From Bacillota bacterium (GTDB lineage: Bacteria > Bacillota > Clostridia > Lachnospirales > Lachnospiraceae): a stretch of DNA of 64,000 bases. Position numbers and translations under genes: made by a program. The stretch's first letter is position 1. Each line of letters starts with the position of its first letter. Below the pieces are notes generated by a model. The model did no database searches and had not been told where the DNA came from. It saw nothing but the letters and a program-made list of their open reading frames with translations. The DNA is taken from assembly GCA_902363515.1 (NCBI GenBank), contig CABJAN010000013.1:26742-90741 (forward strand), given 5' to 3'. Below are positions 1 to 8,505 of this stretch, one piece after another.

Positions 1-1282
1 GAAATGCCCACCATACCCAGTGCAGCCCGCCTACTTTTGCAAGTACATAGGCTACCGGCAGCAACACACAAAGCTGACGCACCAGTGACACCCATAAGCT
101 CAGCACTCCATGTCCAAGTGCCTGGAATACAGAAGAGCATACAATACAGAATCCTGCAAACACGAAACAAATGCTCAGTGTCCGCAAAGCAGGAATCCCG
201 ATTTCCTTCATAGTTGCAGATGCATTAAAAATATCCAGCAACTGTGCCGGGAACAACTGGAAAATCACAGCCCCCACAAACATAACCCCCACCGCATAAC
301 ATGCGCTGTAAATAATGGTTTTGGTAATTCGTTTTTTCTGCCGCGCACCGTAATTATAAGCTACAATGGGCACCATACCGTTATTCAGACCGAATACCGG
401 CATGAAGACAAAGCTCTGGAGCTTGAAATACACACCGAAAACTGCGGTTGCGGTAGAAGAAAATGCGATTAAAATTTTGTTTATTCCAAAGGTCATCACA
501 GAACCTATAGAAGACATTACAATAGAAGGAACGCCTACTGCATAAATTCCCTTTATAATATGTCCTGATACTTTAAATCCCTTCCAGGTCAGATGAATCT
601 CCGTATTCTTTTTCTTATTCAGAACAAAGCCAACGATACTTGCAATAATCTGCCCTGCTACAGTAGCTGCCGCAGCGCCTGCTACTTCCATACGCGGGAA
701 TCCAAATAATCCGAAAATCATAATCGGGTCTAAAATAATATTAATGATTGCGCCAAGAGACTGGCTAATCATGGTATACATGGTTTTTCCTGTTGACTGC
801 AGCAATCTCTCAAAAGTAACCTGCAAGAACAAACCAAAGGAAAAGATACAGCAAATCTGCAAATATTGAGTTCCGTATTTTACAATCTGTGGATCCTGGG
901 TCTGAACGCGCATAAACATTCCGGCTCCCACAACACCCAGCACTGCAAATACCAGATAGCTGAGAACAGCCAGAAGTACGCCATGATTTGCTGCCTGATT
1001 TGCTCTCTCATACTCTCTTTCTCCCAGGCTTCTGGACAACAGCGCATTAATACCAACTCCGGTTCCAACACCCACAGAAATCATTAAATTCTGTATAGGG
1101 AATACCAATGATACCGCTGTCAGGGCATTTTCATTAAGCTGCGCCACAAACATACTGTCTACTACATTATAAAGAGCCTGTACCAGCATAGAAATCATCA
1201 TGGGTACAGACATGGACAACAGCAGACGGTTCACCGGCATAACACCCATCTTATTTTCTTTTTGACTTACTTGTGCTTCCAT
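1..1282 (-). CDS. MATE family efflux transporter (C-terminus beyond window)
   Basis: Membrane antiporter that exports drugs or metabolites using a cation gradient. The frame is open from an ATG at 1282 to the left edge (427 codons), so the C-terminus is outside the window. The first helix reads MISMLVQALYNVVDSMFVA, the signature start of the NorM/DinF branch, and a middle segment (LGAIINIILDPIMIFGLFGF) matches the second half-repeat of the family. The start at 1282 is preceded by AGGAGG with a long 14-nt spacer; the internal ATG at 1249 has no visible ribosome binding site. It overlaps the 3' end of the exonuclease gene by 32 nt, so the two are probably co-transcribed and translationally coupled. 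The substrate cannot be told from sequence. Confidence 0.9.
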   Translation of the reverse strand, partial: MEAQVSQKENKMGVMPVNRLLLSMSVPMMISMLVQALYNVVDSMFVAQLNENALTAVSLVFPIQNLMISVGVGTGVGINALLSRSLGEREYERANQAANHGVLLAVLSYLVFAVLGVVGAGMFMRVQTQDPQIVKYGTQYLQICCIFSFGLFLQVTFERLLQSTGKTMYTMISQSLGAIINIILDPIMIFGLFGFPRMEVAGAAAATVAGQIIASIVGFVLNKKKNTEIHLTWKGFKVSGHIIKGIYAVGVPSIVMSSIGSVMTFGINKILIAFSSTATAVFGVYFKLQSFVFMPVFGLNNGMVPIVAYNYGARQKKRITKTIIYSACYAVGVMFVGAVIFQLFPAQLLDIFNASATMKEIGIPALRTLSICFVFAGFCIVCSSVFQALGHGVLSLWVSLVRQLCVLLPVAYVLAKVGGLHWVWWAF

Positions 1283-2270
1283 ATAAAGACGTTTTTCCTC
1301 CTCTTTCTGTTTTTTCTTCTTTTTCCTGATGCCTCTTCATACGCCGCTTTTTTCGGAGAAGTTCTTTTTTCTCCCTTATGGCAGCGGCCTCCTCTAAATC
1401 AATGAGTTTTAAGGTTTTAATCACATAATACTTTCCCTCATCTGTTTTTTTCATACGGATTTTCCCCTTAAAATATCCATGTTCCGGACAAAATGCCAGA
1501 CACAGGTTCGACTTTGGATTTACTGAGAACCACCGCACTTTCTTCCGGGCTGTCTCGCCGCAGAGAAAACATTTTGTTCTGGTAACTTCTCTTTCCTTCA
1601 TAGCATCTTCTTTAGAAGGAAATTCTCTGGAAATAAATTTAGAATATCCGGGATAAATTATTTGAATTTCCTGGCTCCTGGATTTTGGATTTTGATAACA
1701 GTCAATAGATTCATATTCTTCCACTGCCGCTTTTGGCAATTTCTGAAAGATTTCCGCTGTGTAATACGCATCATTTAACGCCCTGTGAAACTTGCCTTCT
1801 TTTCCTTCATCCAGAAAATCAATGGCATATTCTAAAGACCTGGACGTTTTTTCACCCTCATAAACAAGGCCAAACAGCTTCTGAATATCATAATAAAACA
1901 CAGGGCCTTTTAAAAGATACAGCAGATTGTAGTATTTCAGATTTCTCTGCAGCTCTACCAAATCAGAAGAGCCCCAGGTACAGAATTTTGCATCTTCCCC
2001 GCACCAGGCAAAAAATTTCTTCACTGCCTTTGGAAAGGGACATCCCCGGTTCAGAGCCCTTGCATCCAAATCCAGGATTTCTCTGGTGCGGAAATGAAGT
2101 TTTTTATACACTGCGGGCTTAATGACTTCCTGAAAGGAATCCACGATTTTCCGGTTTTCATCCAGCTTTACAGCACCGATTTCCAGAATTTCAAAAGGAA
2201 GTCTCCGGTTCTCCCGTTCTTTTCCATAAGGGCATTGATTCCACTCTAAATCAAAAACAATATAATTCAT
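1251..2270 (-). CDS. DEDDh-type 3'-5' exonuclease with basic tail
   Basis: Predicted metal-dependent 3'-5' exonuclease of the RNase T / DnaQ superfamily, 339 residues from the ATG at 2270, which has an AAAGGTG ribosome binding site; the ATG-like start 21 nt upstream has none. Motif I is FDLEWNQ (Asp7, Glu9), motif II Asp is at about 103 (TWGSSDL), and motif III is FHRALNDA (His162, Asp167), so all four metal ligands and the catalytic His are present. After the nuclease domain (about residues 1-185) comes a CFLCG ... CPEHG pair that could form a small zinc site, then a Lys/Arg-rich tail of about 40 residues likely to bind nucleic acid. Related to KapD/ExoIII-domain proteins; DNA or RNA substrate not resolvable. 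Confidence 0.85.
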   Translation of the reverse strand: MNYIVFDLEWNQCPYGKERENRRLPFEILEIGAVKLDENRKIVDSFQEVIKPAVYKKLHFRTREILDLDARALNRGCPFPKAVKKFFAWCGEDAKFCTWGSSDLVELQRNLKYYNLLYLLKGPVFYYDIQKLFGLVYEGEKTSRSLEYAIDFLDEGKEGKFHRALNDAYYTAEIFQKLPKAAVEEYESIDCYQNPKSRSQEIQIIYPGYSKFISREFPSKEDAMKEREVTRTKCFLCGETARKKVRWFSVNPKSNLCLAFCPEHGYFKGKIRMKKTDEGKYYVIKTLKLIDLEEAAAIREKKELLRKKRRMKRHQEKEEKTERGGKTSLYGSTSKSKRK

Positions 2271-2359
2271 ATCAGCACCTTTCTTTCTCAATCCCTTCTT
2301 GACTTATCAATTCTAGCAAAATATTTTTTACAAGTCAATGTACGAAACTGGCTTCTATT

Positions 2360-2383
2360 CTTCATACTACACTTTGTATGAAG
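2360..2383. promoter_or_regulatory. 8-bp inverted repeat upstream of the one-carbon operon
   Basis: CTTCATAC, 8-nt spacer, GTATGAAG: a perfect inverted repeat about 55 nt upstream of the proposed promoter of the corrinoid operon. It has no T-run, so it is more likely an operator than a terminator. The PucR-type protein encoded at the end of the operon is an obvious candidate ligand, which is inference. Confidence 0.35.
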
Positions 2384-2415
2384 GCTTTCAAAAAAATGCT
2401 TCACTTTATAGCATG

Positions 2416-2442
2416 TTGCACAAGGTCTTTTTCTGATACAAT
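2416..2442 (+). promoter_or_regulatory. Candidate promoter of the corrinoid operon
   Basis: TTGCAC at 2416-2421 and TACAAT at 2437-2442, separated by 15 nt (short of the usual 17). The RBS AAGGAGG and the ATG at 2480 follow. The hexamers are good but the spacing weakens the call. Confidence 0.4.
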
Positions 2443-2479
2443 ACAGTTAGAAAGTTTTAAGAAGGAGGCTTGCAATACC

Positions 2480-3298
2480 ATGATAATTATTGGGGAAAAA
2501 ATCAACGGTTCCATTCCTTCTGTGGCGGACGCCATTGCCAGACGGGATGCAGATTTTATTAAAAACAGAGCAAAAATGCAGGCTGAGGCAAACGCTTCCT
2601 TTATTGACTGCTGCGCTTCTGTTCCGGAAGATATTGAAGTAGAAACATTAAAATGGATGATTGATTGTATTCAGGAAGTCACGGACCTGCCAATCTCCAT
2701 TGACAGTCCAAGCGCTGATGTGCTGGCACAGGTGTATACACATTGTAAACGCCCCGGACTTTTCAATTCTGTTTCCGGAGAAGGTGACAAAATCGATAAA
2801 ATCTTCCCGATTATGGCAAAGGAAGAAAACAAAAAATGGGAAGTAATTGCTCTTTTAAGTGACAATACAGGAATTCCCAAAACAGCCCAGGACCGGCTTC
2901 GCGTTTTCAAACACATTATGGAGAAGGCGAAAGAATACGGAATCTCTCCAAGCAGAATACATATTGACCCGCTAGTTGAGATGCTGTGTACTTCTGAAGA
3001 TGGCATTGCTATGAATGTGGAAGTAATTTCTACTATCAGAAAGGAATATCCATCCATTCATATCACTGCTGCAATCAGTAATATTTCTTTTAACCTGCCT
3101 GTCAGAAAGCTGATTAACTGCTGTTTCCTCACTCTTGCTATGAATGCAGGACTGGACAGCGCGATTTTAGACCCTGTAAACAGAGATATGCTGGGACATA
3201 TTTATGCCACTGAAGCTCTGCTGGGACTGGATGATTACTGCATGGAATATATCGGAGCTTATCGCGAAGGTCTCATTGGACCTGCGCCCAAAAACTAA
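2480..3298 (+). CDS. Methyltetrahydrofolate:corrinoid methyltransferase (pterin-binding family)
   Basis: Predicted to move a methyl group between a corrinoid protein and tetrahydrofolate (the MT2 role in anaerobic demethylation). The 272-residue protein starts at the ATG at 2480 with AAGGAGG in front and begins MIIIGEKINGSI, as in AcsE/MtvA/MtgA-type pterin-binding TIM barrels; an upstream in-frame ATG at 2378 lies before the promoter and is rejected. Further family features are NASFIDCCAS (strand beta2), PISIDSPSADVLAQ, and SNISFNLPVRKLIN near the C-terminus. It is the first gene of an operon with two corrinoid proteins and an activator at 3337-6891. Cytoplasmic. It lacks the cobalamin domain of MetH, so it depends on the separate carrier proteins. 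Confidence 0.88.
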   Translation: MIIIGEKINGSIPSVADAIARRDADFIKNRAKMQAEANASFIDCCASVPEDIEVETLKWMIDCIQEVTDLPISIDSPSADVLAQVYTHCKRPGLFNSVSGEGDKIDKIFPIMAKEENKKWEVIALLSDNTGIPKTAQDRLRVFKHIMEKAKEYGISPSRIHIDPLVEMLCTSEDGIAMNVEVISTIRKEYPSIHITAAISNISFNLPVRKLINCCFLTLAMNAGLDSAILDPVNRDMLGHIYATEALLGLDDYCMEYIGAYREGLIGPAPKN

Positions 3299-3336
3299 GA
3301 ACTTAAAAGATTTTAAAATATGAAGGAGGATGTATT

Positions 3337-3969
3337 ATGAGTCAGATTCAAACTGTTGCGGATGCTGTTGCTGCTGGTAAAACAAAATTAGTAGGTGGTC
3401 TTGTTCAGGAAGCCCTGGATGGCGGATGTGATGCCGGAGAACTGTTAAACGCCATGATTGACGCTATGGGACTGGTTGGTGAACGTTTTAAAAAGAATGA
3501 AATCTTTGTTCCTGAAATGCTTATTGCCGCAAAGGCCATGAAAAAAGGTGTAGAAGTATTGAAGCCACATCTTGCAGGCGACAATACTACCATGTACGGA
3601 AAAATGATTATCGGTACAGTTTCCGGTGACCTTCATGATATCGGAAAAAATCTTGTAGCTATGATGATTGAAAGTGCTGGATTTGAAGTTATCGACCTTG
3701 GAGTAGACGTTTCTGTAAGCAAATTTATGGAAGCCATTGAAGCAAACCCGGATGTAAAAATTGTAGGACTTTCTGCACTGCTTACAACAACCATGCCTTC
3801 TTTGAAGGAAACGGTTGCTGCATTAAATGAAGCTCCATTCCGTTCAAACATTAAAGTTATGGTAGGCGGAGCTCCTATTACTCAGGAATTTGCAGATGAA
3901 ATCGGCGCAGATGCTTACACTCCTGACGCTGCTTCTGCTGCACAGAAAGCAAAAGAACTGGCAGCTTAG
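3337..3969 (+). CDS. Corrinoid (B12-binding) methyl-carrier protein 1
   Basis: Carries the methyl group on cobalamin between methyltransferases. The 210-residue protein has the usual two-part plan: an N-terminal four-helix cap (about residues 1-85, the B12-binding_2 domain) and a C-terminal Rossmann-like B12-binding domain (about 88-208). The cobalt-ligating motif DxHxxG is DLHDIG with His100; the GLSALLTTTM segment and the late MVGGAPIT are the SxL and GG motifs that hold the nucleotide tail. RBS AAGGAGG sits 7 nt before the ATG. It is 38 nt downstream of the methyltransferase gene and is followed by a strong intrinsic terminator. MtbC/MtgC/MtvC-like; the substrate system is not determinable. 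Confidence 0.92.
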   Translation: MSQIQTVADAVAAGKTKLVGGLVQEALDGGCDAGELLNAMIDAMGLVGERFKKNEIFVPEMLIAAKAMKKGVEVLKPHLAGDNTTMYGKMIIGTVSGDLHDIGKNLVAMMIESAGFEVIDLGVDVSVSKFMEAIEANPDVKIVGLSALLTTTMPSLKETVAALNEAPFRSNIKVMVGGAPITQEFADEIGADAYTPDAASAAQKAKELAA

Positions 3970-4001
3970 TGTGCAGTAATACTTTTTCAGTTGTAACTTT
4001 T

Positions 4002-4044
4002 GGACTGCCCGGACAATTTTTTTGTCTGCGGCAGTCCTTTTTTT
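4002..4044 (+). terminator. Intra-operon terminator/attenuator after corrinoid protein 1
   Basis: GGACTGCC (4002-4009) pairs with GGCAGTCC (4030-4037), with an inner GACAA/TTGTC stem, followed by seven T residues (4038-4044). It lies between corrinoid protein 1 and the activator gene, whose RBS begins only about 20 nt later, so partial termination is expected to make more carrier than activator. Confidence 0.85.
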
Positions 4045-4078
4045 GATATACTTTCCTTATGGAAGGAGGAGATTCTTT

Positions 4079-5647
4079 ATGAAACAAACCTATGTCCTTC
4101 ACTTTGTACAGGAACAACTTTCTTTGGAGGTGGAAGAAGGAACTACGGTTATGAATGCTTTAAAGGCAGCCAATATTTTTCTGGATGCCCCTTGTGGCGG
4201 AAAAGGCACCTGTCATAAATGTCTGGTACAAATTTCTTCTGATTCTGCTTCCTGGAAAACAGTGAAAGCCTGCCAGACCAAAATCAGCAGTTCCCTGTAC
4301 ATAGACACTGCAAAAAGTAAAAGGAAACACCGGATTCTCACAGAAGCTGCTGCCCGTTCTGTGCCTTATCTTCCCTCTGCAAAGATATCAGAAGAGCTTC
4401 CCTGTTATCTTGCAGCTTTTGACATTGGTACGACCACCATTGCCTCCTATTTGCTGGATGGCCATACCGGCAAACAGCTTGGCACTGCCAGTTGTGTCAA
4501 TCCCCAGGCTGCCTATGGCGCAGACGTCATTTCAAGGGCAGATTATACCATGCATCACGGATTTGATGATTTAACCGGTTGTGTCCGAAAAGCTATTAAT
4601 GATTTGCTTCAGGAACTGGCCCATGCTGCCAGTATCCAGGTGGAAGAAATTCTCCAGATTTGTCTGGTGGGAAATACCTGTATGCACCATATTTTCTTCC
4701 AATACCCCATGAATTCTCTGGTTCTGGCGCCTTACGTTCCTTATCAGAAAGGATTGACAAAAGGAAAAGCTGCTGATTTTCAGATTCATATTCACCCGGA
4801 AGGAGAATTAATTTTTCTTCCTGTGATTGCCGGTTTTGTTGGCGCAGATACCATGGGCTGTCTGCTGGCTGTCCGCCCGGATTTAAAGGAAGAAATCACG
4901 CTTATGATTGATATTGGCACCAACGGAGAACTGGTTCTTGGAAACAGGGAACGGTTAGTTTGCTGTTCCACTGCCGCCGGCCCTGCCTTTGAAGGGGCAA
5001 AGATTGAATGTGGCATGCGTGGTGCACAAGGGGCCATTGACCATGTTTTCTGGGATAAGGAAGGTTTTCGTTTCTCAGTAATCGGAGATGGAAAGCCCAG
5101 GGGCATCTGTGGCTCCGGTCTTATTGATGCCATTGCCTGTCTGCGAAAACAGGGACTGATTGACGAAACGGGACATATGCTGTCCTGCCAGGAGGCTGCA
5201 GAGGTGTGCGGTGCAGAAATCGCCGCTCATATGATACAAAAGGAAAATATGACTGCATTTTTATTTGACCCTCATGCACCCCAGGTATATCTTACCCAAA
5301 AAGACGTCCGGGAAGTACAGCTTGCCAAAGGAGCTATTTCCGCGGGGATTTTGCTTCTTGAGAAGTATCTTGGCATTACCCATGAAGACATTCAAACGAT
5401 TTACATTGCCGGAGCCTTTGGTAATTATATGAACCCGGAAAACGCCTGCAACATTGGTTTACTCCCAGCTGCCTTAAAAACCCGGATTCAATCCATTGGA
5501 AATGCTGCAGGAGAAGGGGCAAAAATTGCTCTTCTAAACAAAGAAGAACTGGCTGAAACGGTTCGTCTGTCTCAACAGGTAGAATTTCTGGAGCTGGCTG
5601 CAATTCCTGAATTTCAGGACTGTTTTGTGGACGAATTAGAATTTTAA
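4079..5647 (+). CDS. Reductive activator of corrinoid proteins (ferredoxin + ASKHA ATPase)
   Basis: Reactivates Co(II) corrinoid proteins to Co(I) with ATP hydrolysis. Start is the ATG at 4079, with GGAAGGAGG in front; the longer frame from 4022 begins inside the terminator. Of 522 residues, about 1-85 form a 2Fe-2S ferredoxin domain with Cys39, Cys45, Cys48 and Cys65 (CGGKGTCHKC then a distant Cys). The rest is the DUF4445/RACE ASKHA fold: AAFDIGTTTIA (phosphate 1 loop), MIDIGTNGEL (phosphate 2), and IYIAGAFGNYMNPENA near the C-terminus. This is the bacterial N-terminal 2Fe-2S form, not the archaeal RamA form with C-terminal 4Fe-4S clusters. It lies between the two corrinoid protein genes, its likely clients. 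Confidence 0.9.
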   Translation: MKQTYVLHFVQEQLSLEVEEGTTVMNALKAANIFLDAPCGGKGTCHKCLVQISSDSASWKTVKACQTKISSSLYIDTAKSKRKHRILTEAAARSVPYLPSAKISEELPCYLAAFDIGTTTIASYLLDGHTGKQLGTASCVNPQAAYGADVISRADYTMHHGFDDLTGCVRKAINDLLQELAHAASIQVEEILQICLVGNTCMHHIFFQYPMNSLVLAPYVPYQKGLTKGKAADFQIHIHPEGELIFLPVIAGFVGADTMGCLLAVRPDLKEEITLMIDIGTNGELVLGNRERLVCCSTAAGPAFEGAKIECGMRGAQGAIDHVFWDKEGFRFSVIGDGKPRGICGSGLIDAIACLRKQGLIDETGHMLSCQEAAEVCGAEIAAHMIQKENMTAFLFDPHAPQVYLTQKDVREVQLAKGAISAGILLLEKYLGITHEDIQTIYIAGAFGNYMNPENACNIGLLPAALKTRIQSIGNAAGEGAKIALLNKEELAETVRLSQQVEFLELAAIPEFQDCFVDELEF

Positions 5648-5663
5648 AAGAAAGGACAAACCT

Positions 5664-6203
5664 ATGATTGATTACAAGGAATTAGAAGTCATTGGAAAAC
5701 AAACAGGTTTTACACATATTGCTCCTCTGGATTGCAGTACCATCCAGCTTTTGCCTGAAGTGCGGCAAATGTGTGCCAACAACACCTGTCATATGTATGG
5801 AAAAAACTGGTCCTGCCCTCCCGGCTGCGGAACTCTGAAAGAATGTGAAGCCCGGGTTCGCCAGTATACCCATGGGATTCTGGTACAGACCGTAGGTAAT
5901 CTGGAAGATTCCATGGATGTGGAAACCATGATGGAAACAGAGGCTGAACATAAGAAACATTTCTTTGCCCTGGAAGAACAATTAAGAGCAAAGTATCCCA
6001 CAATGCTCCCCATTGGCGCCGGATGCTGTACCAGATGCAAGGAATGTACTTACCCGGACAATCCCTGCCGCTTCCCGGACAAAACCTTTGCCTCCATGGA
6101 AGCCTACGGAATGCTGGTAACCCAGGTGTGCCAGGACAATAATCTTACCTATTATTACGGTCCCTGCACCATTACATATACCAGTTGTTTTTTACTGGAA
6201 TAA
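5664..6203 (+). CDS. DUF2284 cysteine-rich metal-binding protein
   Basis: Conserved 179-residue cytoplasmic protein of unknown function, frequent next to corrinoid methyl-transfer genes. It is rich in Cys, in clusters typical of the family: CANNTCHMYGKNWSCPPGCG in the N-terminal third, GAGCCTRCKECTYPDNPCRF in the middle, and a late GPCTITYTSCF. These suggest an iron-sulfur or zinc protein, perhaps an electron donor to the activator encoded immediately upstream (16 nt away). RBS AAAGGAC, ATG at 5664. Function is inference from neighbourhood only. Confidence 0.8.
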   Translation: MIDYKELEVIGKQTGFTHIAPLDCSTIQLLPEVRQMCANNTCHMYGKNWSCPPGCGTLKECEARVRQYTHGILVQTVGNLEDSMDVETMMETEAEHKKHFFALEEQLRAKYPTMLPIGAGCCTRCKECTYPDNPCRFPDKTFASMEAYGMLVTQVCQDNNLTYYYGPCTITYTSCFLLE

Positions 6204-6243
6204 AGGCTATAATGAAGAAAATGCGACATAGGAAGAATGCAGT

Positions 6244-6891
6244 ATGAGAAATGACAGTAGTTTATTAGAAGAAATCGGTAAGTCCGTAGAAAAAGGACAT
6301 TATAAGACAACAGAAGAACTCATTACAAAGGCCATCAGGCAACATATCCCAGCTCTGGAAATCCTGGAAAAGGGTATGGTTCCTGCCATGCGTCAAATGG
6401 GTGAGCATTATAAAAATAATGAAGCGGATATCCCCAGAATTCTGGCTTCTGCCAGATGTATGCGAAAAGGACTTGACCTCCTTACCCCAAACCTGGAGTC
6501 TGAGCGTGGGCTTTATGTAGGGACTGTAGTTTTAGGGACCGTAGAAGGTGATCTTCATGATGTGGGAAAAAATCTGGTTGCCATTATGTTCCGCAGCGCC
6601 GGATTTAAAGTTATTGATCTTGGCGTGGATATCTCGGAAAAACAGTTTATCAAAGCGGTTCGACAAAATCCTGACGTCTCCATTGTCTGCCTTTCTTCCC
6701 TTCTGACCACTGCCTGTTCCAGTATGCAGCATGCTGTAAAAGCGATCCGGCAGTCTGATACCCAGCACCGGCTGAAAATTATGGTTGGAGGCGGCGCTGT
6801 GACAAAAGAATTTGCCGAACAAATCGGAGCGGACGGTTATTCGGAATCCGCAGTAGACGCCGCTGAACTGGCGAAAACCTTTATTGTATAA
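6244..6891 (+). CDS. Corrinoid (B12-binding) methyl-carrier protein 2
   Basis: Second corrinoid carrier, 215 residues, paralogous to the protein at 3337-3969 over its full length: N-terminal helical cap, then the B12 domain with GDLHDVGKN (DxHxxG, ligand His105), VCLSSLLTTAC and MVGGGAV. The divergence suggests a different partner methyltransferase rather than a fresh duplicate. It follows the DUF2284 gene by 40 nt and precedes the regulator gene by 15 nt. No methyltransferase for a specific substrate (MttB/MtgB or UroD family) is present nearby. Confidence 0.9.
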   Translation: MRNDSSLLEEIGKSVEKGHYKTTEELITKAIRQHIPALEILEKGMVPAMRQMGEHYKNNEADIPRILASARCMRKGLDLLTPNLESERGLYVGTVVLGTVEGDLHDVGKNLVAIMFRSAGFKVIDLGVDISEKQFIKAVRQNPDVSIVCLSSLLTTACSSMQHAVKAIRQSDTQHRLKIMVGGGAVTKEFAEQIGADGYSESAVDAAELAKTFIV

Positions 6892-6906
6892 ACAGGAGGA
6901 GACATC

Positions 6907-8436
6907 TTGCAGCTTACATCCATACTTTTGTACGAAAACTTAAAGAAAAAATTTCATATTGCTGAATACCGTCTTCTTTCAAAAAATCAGCCCCTTGCCC
7001 GCCCTTTTTTCTATGAGGCGGACCGGGGGCTTCAAAGTAACCACATTTATCTTACTACCGAAATTTTAGATTTAGAATTATTTCATTCCATGCCGGAGGA
7101 TGTGATTTTTGTTATCTGTCAAAAAAGTGAAACCTCAGTTCTCCCCAAGGGCAAATTTTCCTGTATCCTGCTTTCCAGTGATACCTCTGCCATCCATGTA
7201 TTTAATTTTATTCAGTCTATTTTTGACTATTACGAAGAATGGGAAAAGCAGCTTGTTTCTATCTGCCAGCAGGACGGAAGCCTTACAGACCTTTTAGACG
7301 TTTCCAGAAAAGTATTCCAGAATCCTTTGCGGATTACAGACATGGATTTTTCTCTTACTGCGCAATCGGGGCTATCCCAGATTCCGGAAGAATTCGATAT
7401 CTTCCGAAATCCAGCCAGACGCATGGAATACCTGAATGCTTTTTTGCAGGATGAATCCTGTCAGACTTCTCCCGAAGAGACCGGCCCTGTGCTGTTTCCT
7501 GAATATATCAGCGGACACCGTTCCCTGAATATCAATCTTTTTCTGGAAAACCAGGCAAAATACCACTTATCTATTATTGAATGTGAATCATCCCTGTCGG
7601 AATCTGACTGGTATCTCATTACCATTCTGGCCCATCATGCAGAATACATAGTTCACAGAATGCACTCGGAATCCTCCTCCAGAAGTACTACCCTGCAGTC
7701 TATTTTTCAAAGTGTCCTCTCTGACCGGACTGCAGATTACATGAATATCAGCCACCTTCTGGAACACGTTGGATGGCTTCCAGAACACACTTATCTGTGT
7801 TCTGTGATTCTCACCTCAGGCCCTGGGCATTACTCTTTAAATGATAACACCATCTGCCAGTATATCAGCAGTGACTTTCCTGCTTCCTGCAGCATTGTCT
7901 TTAAAGAACATGTGGTAAGCTTCTACAATCTGACGCTTCTTGCCATGGAACCTGAGGATGTATTCCAAAGCCTGGTTTATTTTATCCGGGACAGTATGCT
8001 AAAGGCAGGCTACAGCCGCCCCATGACAGGACACATGAATCTGCGGCGGCAATATCTCCAGGCTCTGACCGCCTTAACTATGGGCTGTGAAATCCAGCCC
8101 CAGCTCTGGATTCACCATTTCAGTCAGATTGCCATGCCTTATATTTTAAAACAGGCCACAAAAGTTTTCCCCGGCTATATGATTTGCTACGAAAAACTTC
8201 TGGACCTGCAAAAATCGGATTCAACTCAAAATACGGAATATATGAAAACCCTGCGGGTATATCTGGACCATAATTTAAACACTGTCCAAAGCGCAAAAGC
8301 TCTGTTTATCCACAGAAGCACCTTCCTTTACCGCCTGGAACGGATTAAGGCAATTCTGGAAACAGATTTAGAAGACCCGGAAGAATTATTTTATCTGAAT
8401 CTGTCTTTTCGGCTTTTAGATATGGACAACTTGTAA
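6907..8436 (+). CDS. PucR-family transcriptional regulator
   Basis: Predicted DNA-binding regulator, 509 residues. The start is TTG at 6907, set by AGGAGG ending 7 nt upstream; no ATG is equally well placed. The N-terminal half is a poorly conserved sensory region, about residues 260-400 resemble the GGDEF-like linker of CdaR/PucR proteins, and the C-terminus (YMKTLRVYLDHNLNTVQSA through RSTFLYRLERI) is the HTH_30 domain of the family. Being the last gene of the corrinoid operon, it probably controls that operon in response to the methylated substrate or its product (inference). Confidence 0.85.
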   Translation: MQLTSILLYENLKKKFHIAEYRLLSKNQPLARPFFYEADRGLQSNHIYLTTEILDLELFHSMPEDVIFVICQKSETSVLPKGKFSCILLSSDTSAIHVFNFIQSIFDYYEEWEKQLVSICQQDGSLTDLLDVSRKVFQNPLRITDMDFSLTAQSGLSQIPEEFDIFRNPARRMEYLNAFLQDESCQTSPEETGPVLFPEYISGHRSLNINLFLENQAKYHLSIIECESSLSESDWYLITILAHHAEYIVHRMHSESSSRSTTLQSIFQSVLSDRTADYMNISHLLEHVGWLPEHTYLCSVILTSGPGHYSLNDNTICQYISSDFPASCSIVFKEHVVSFYNLTLLAMEPEDVFQSLVYFIRDSMLKAGYSRPMTGHMNLRRQYLQALTALTMGCEIQPQLWIHHFSQIAMPYILKQATKVFPGYMICYEKLLDLQKSDSTQNTEYMKTLRVYLDHNLNTVQSAKALFIHRSTFLYRLERIKAILETDLEDPEELFYLNLSFRLLDMDNL

Positions 8437-8441
8437 GCAAA

Positions 8442-8505
8442 GAAGCTACCGTATAAAAACATATCCTGATTTCCTGATTGTTTTTATGCGATAGCTTCTC
8501 TTTTT
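8442..8505. terminator. Terminator between the regulator gene and ftsH
   Basis: GAAGCTA (8442-8448) pairs with TAGCTTC (8492-8498), extended by TATAAAAACA/TGTTTTTATG, followed by CTTTTT on the plus strand. It ends the corrinoid operon. On the minus strand it lies just after the ftsH stop, but the T-run there is weak. Confidence 0.75.

Noticed and set aside
880..1071. 63-codon minus-strand frame at the left edge
   Set aside because: Out-of-frame shadow of the MATE transporter gene.
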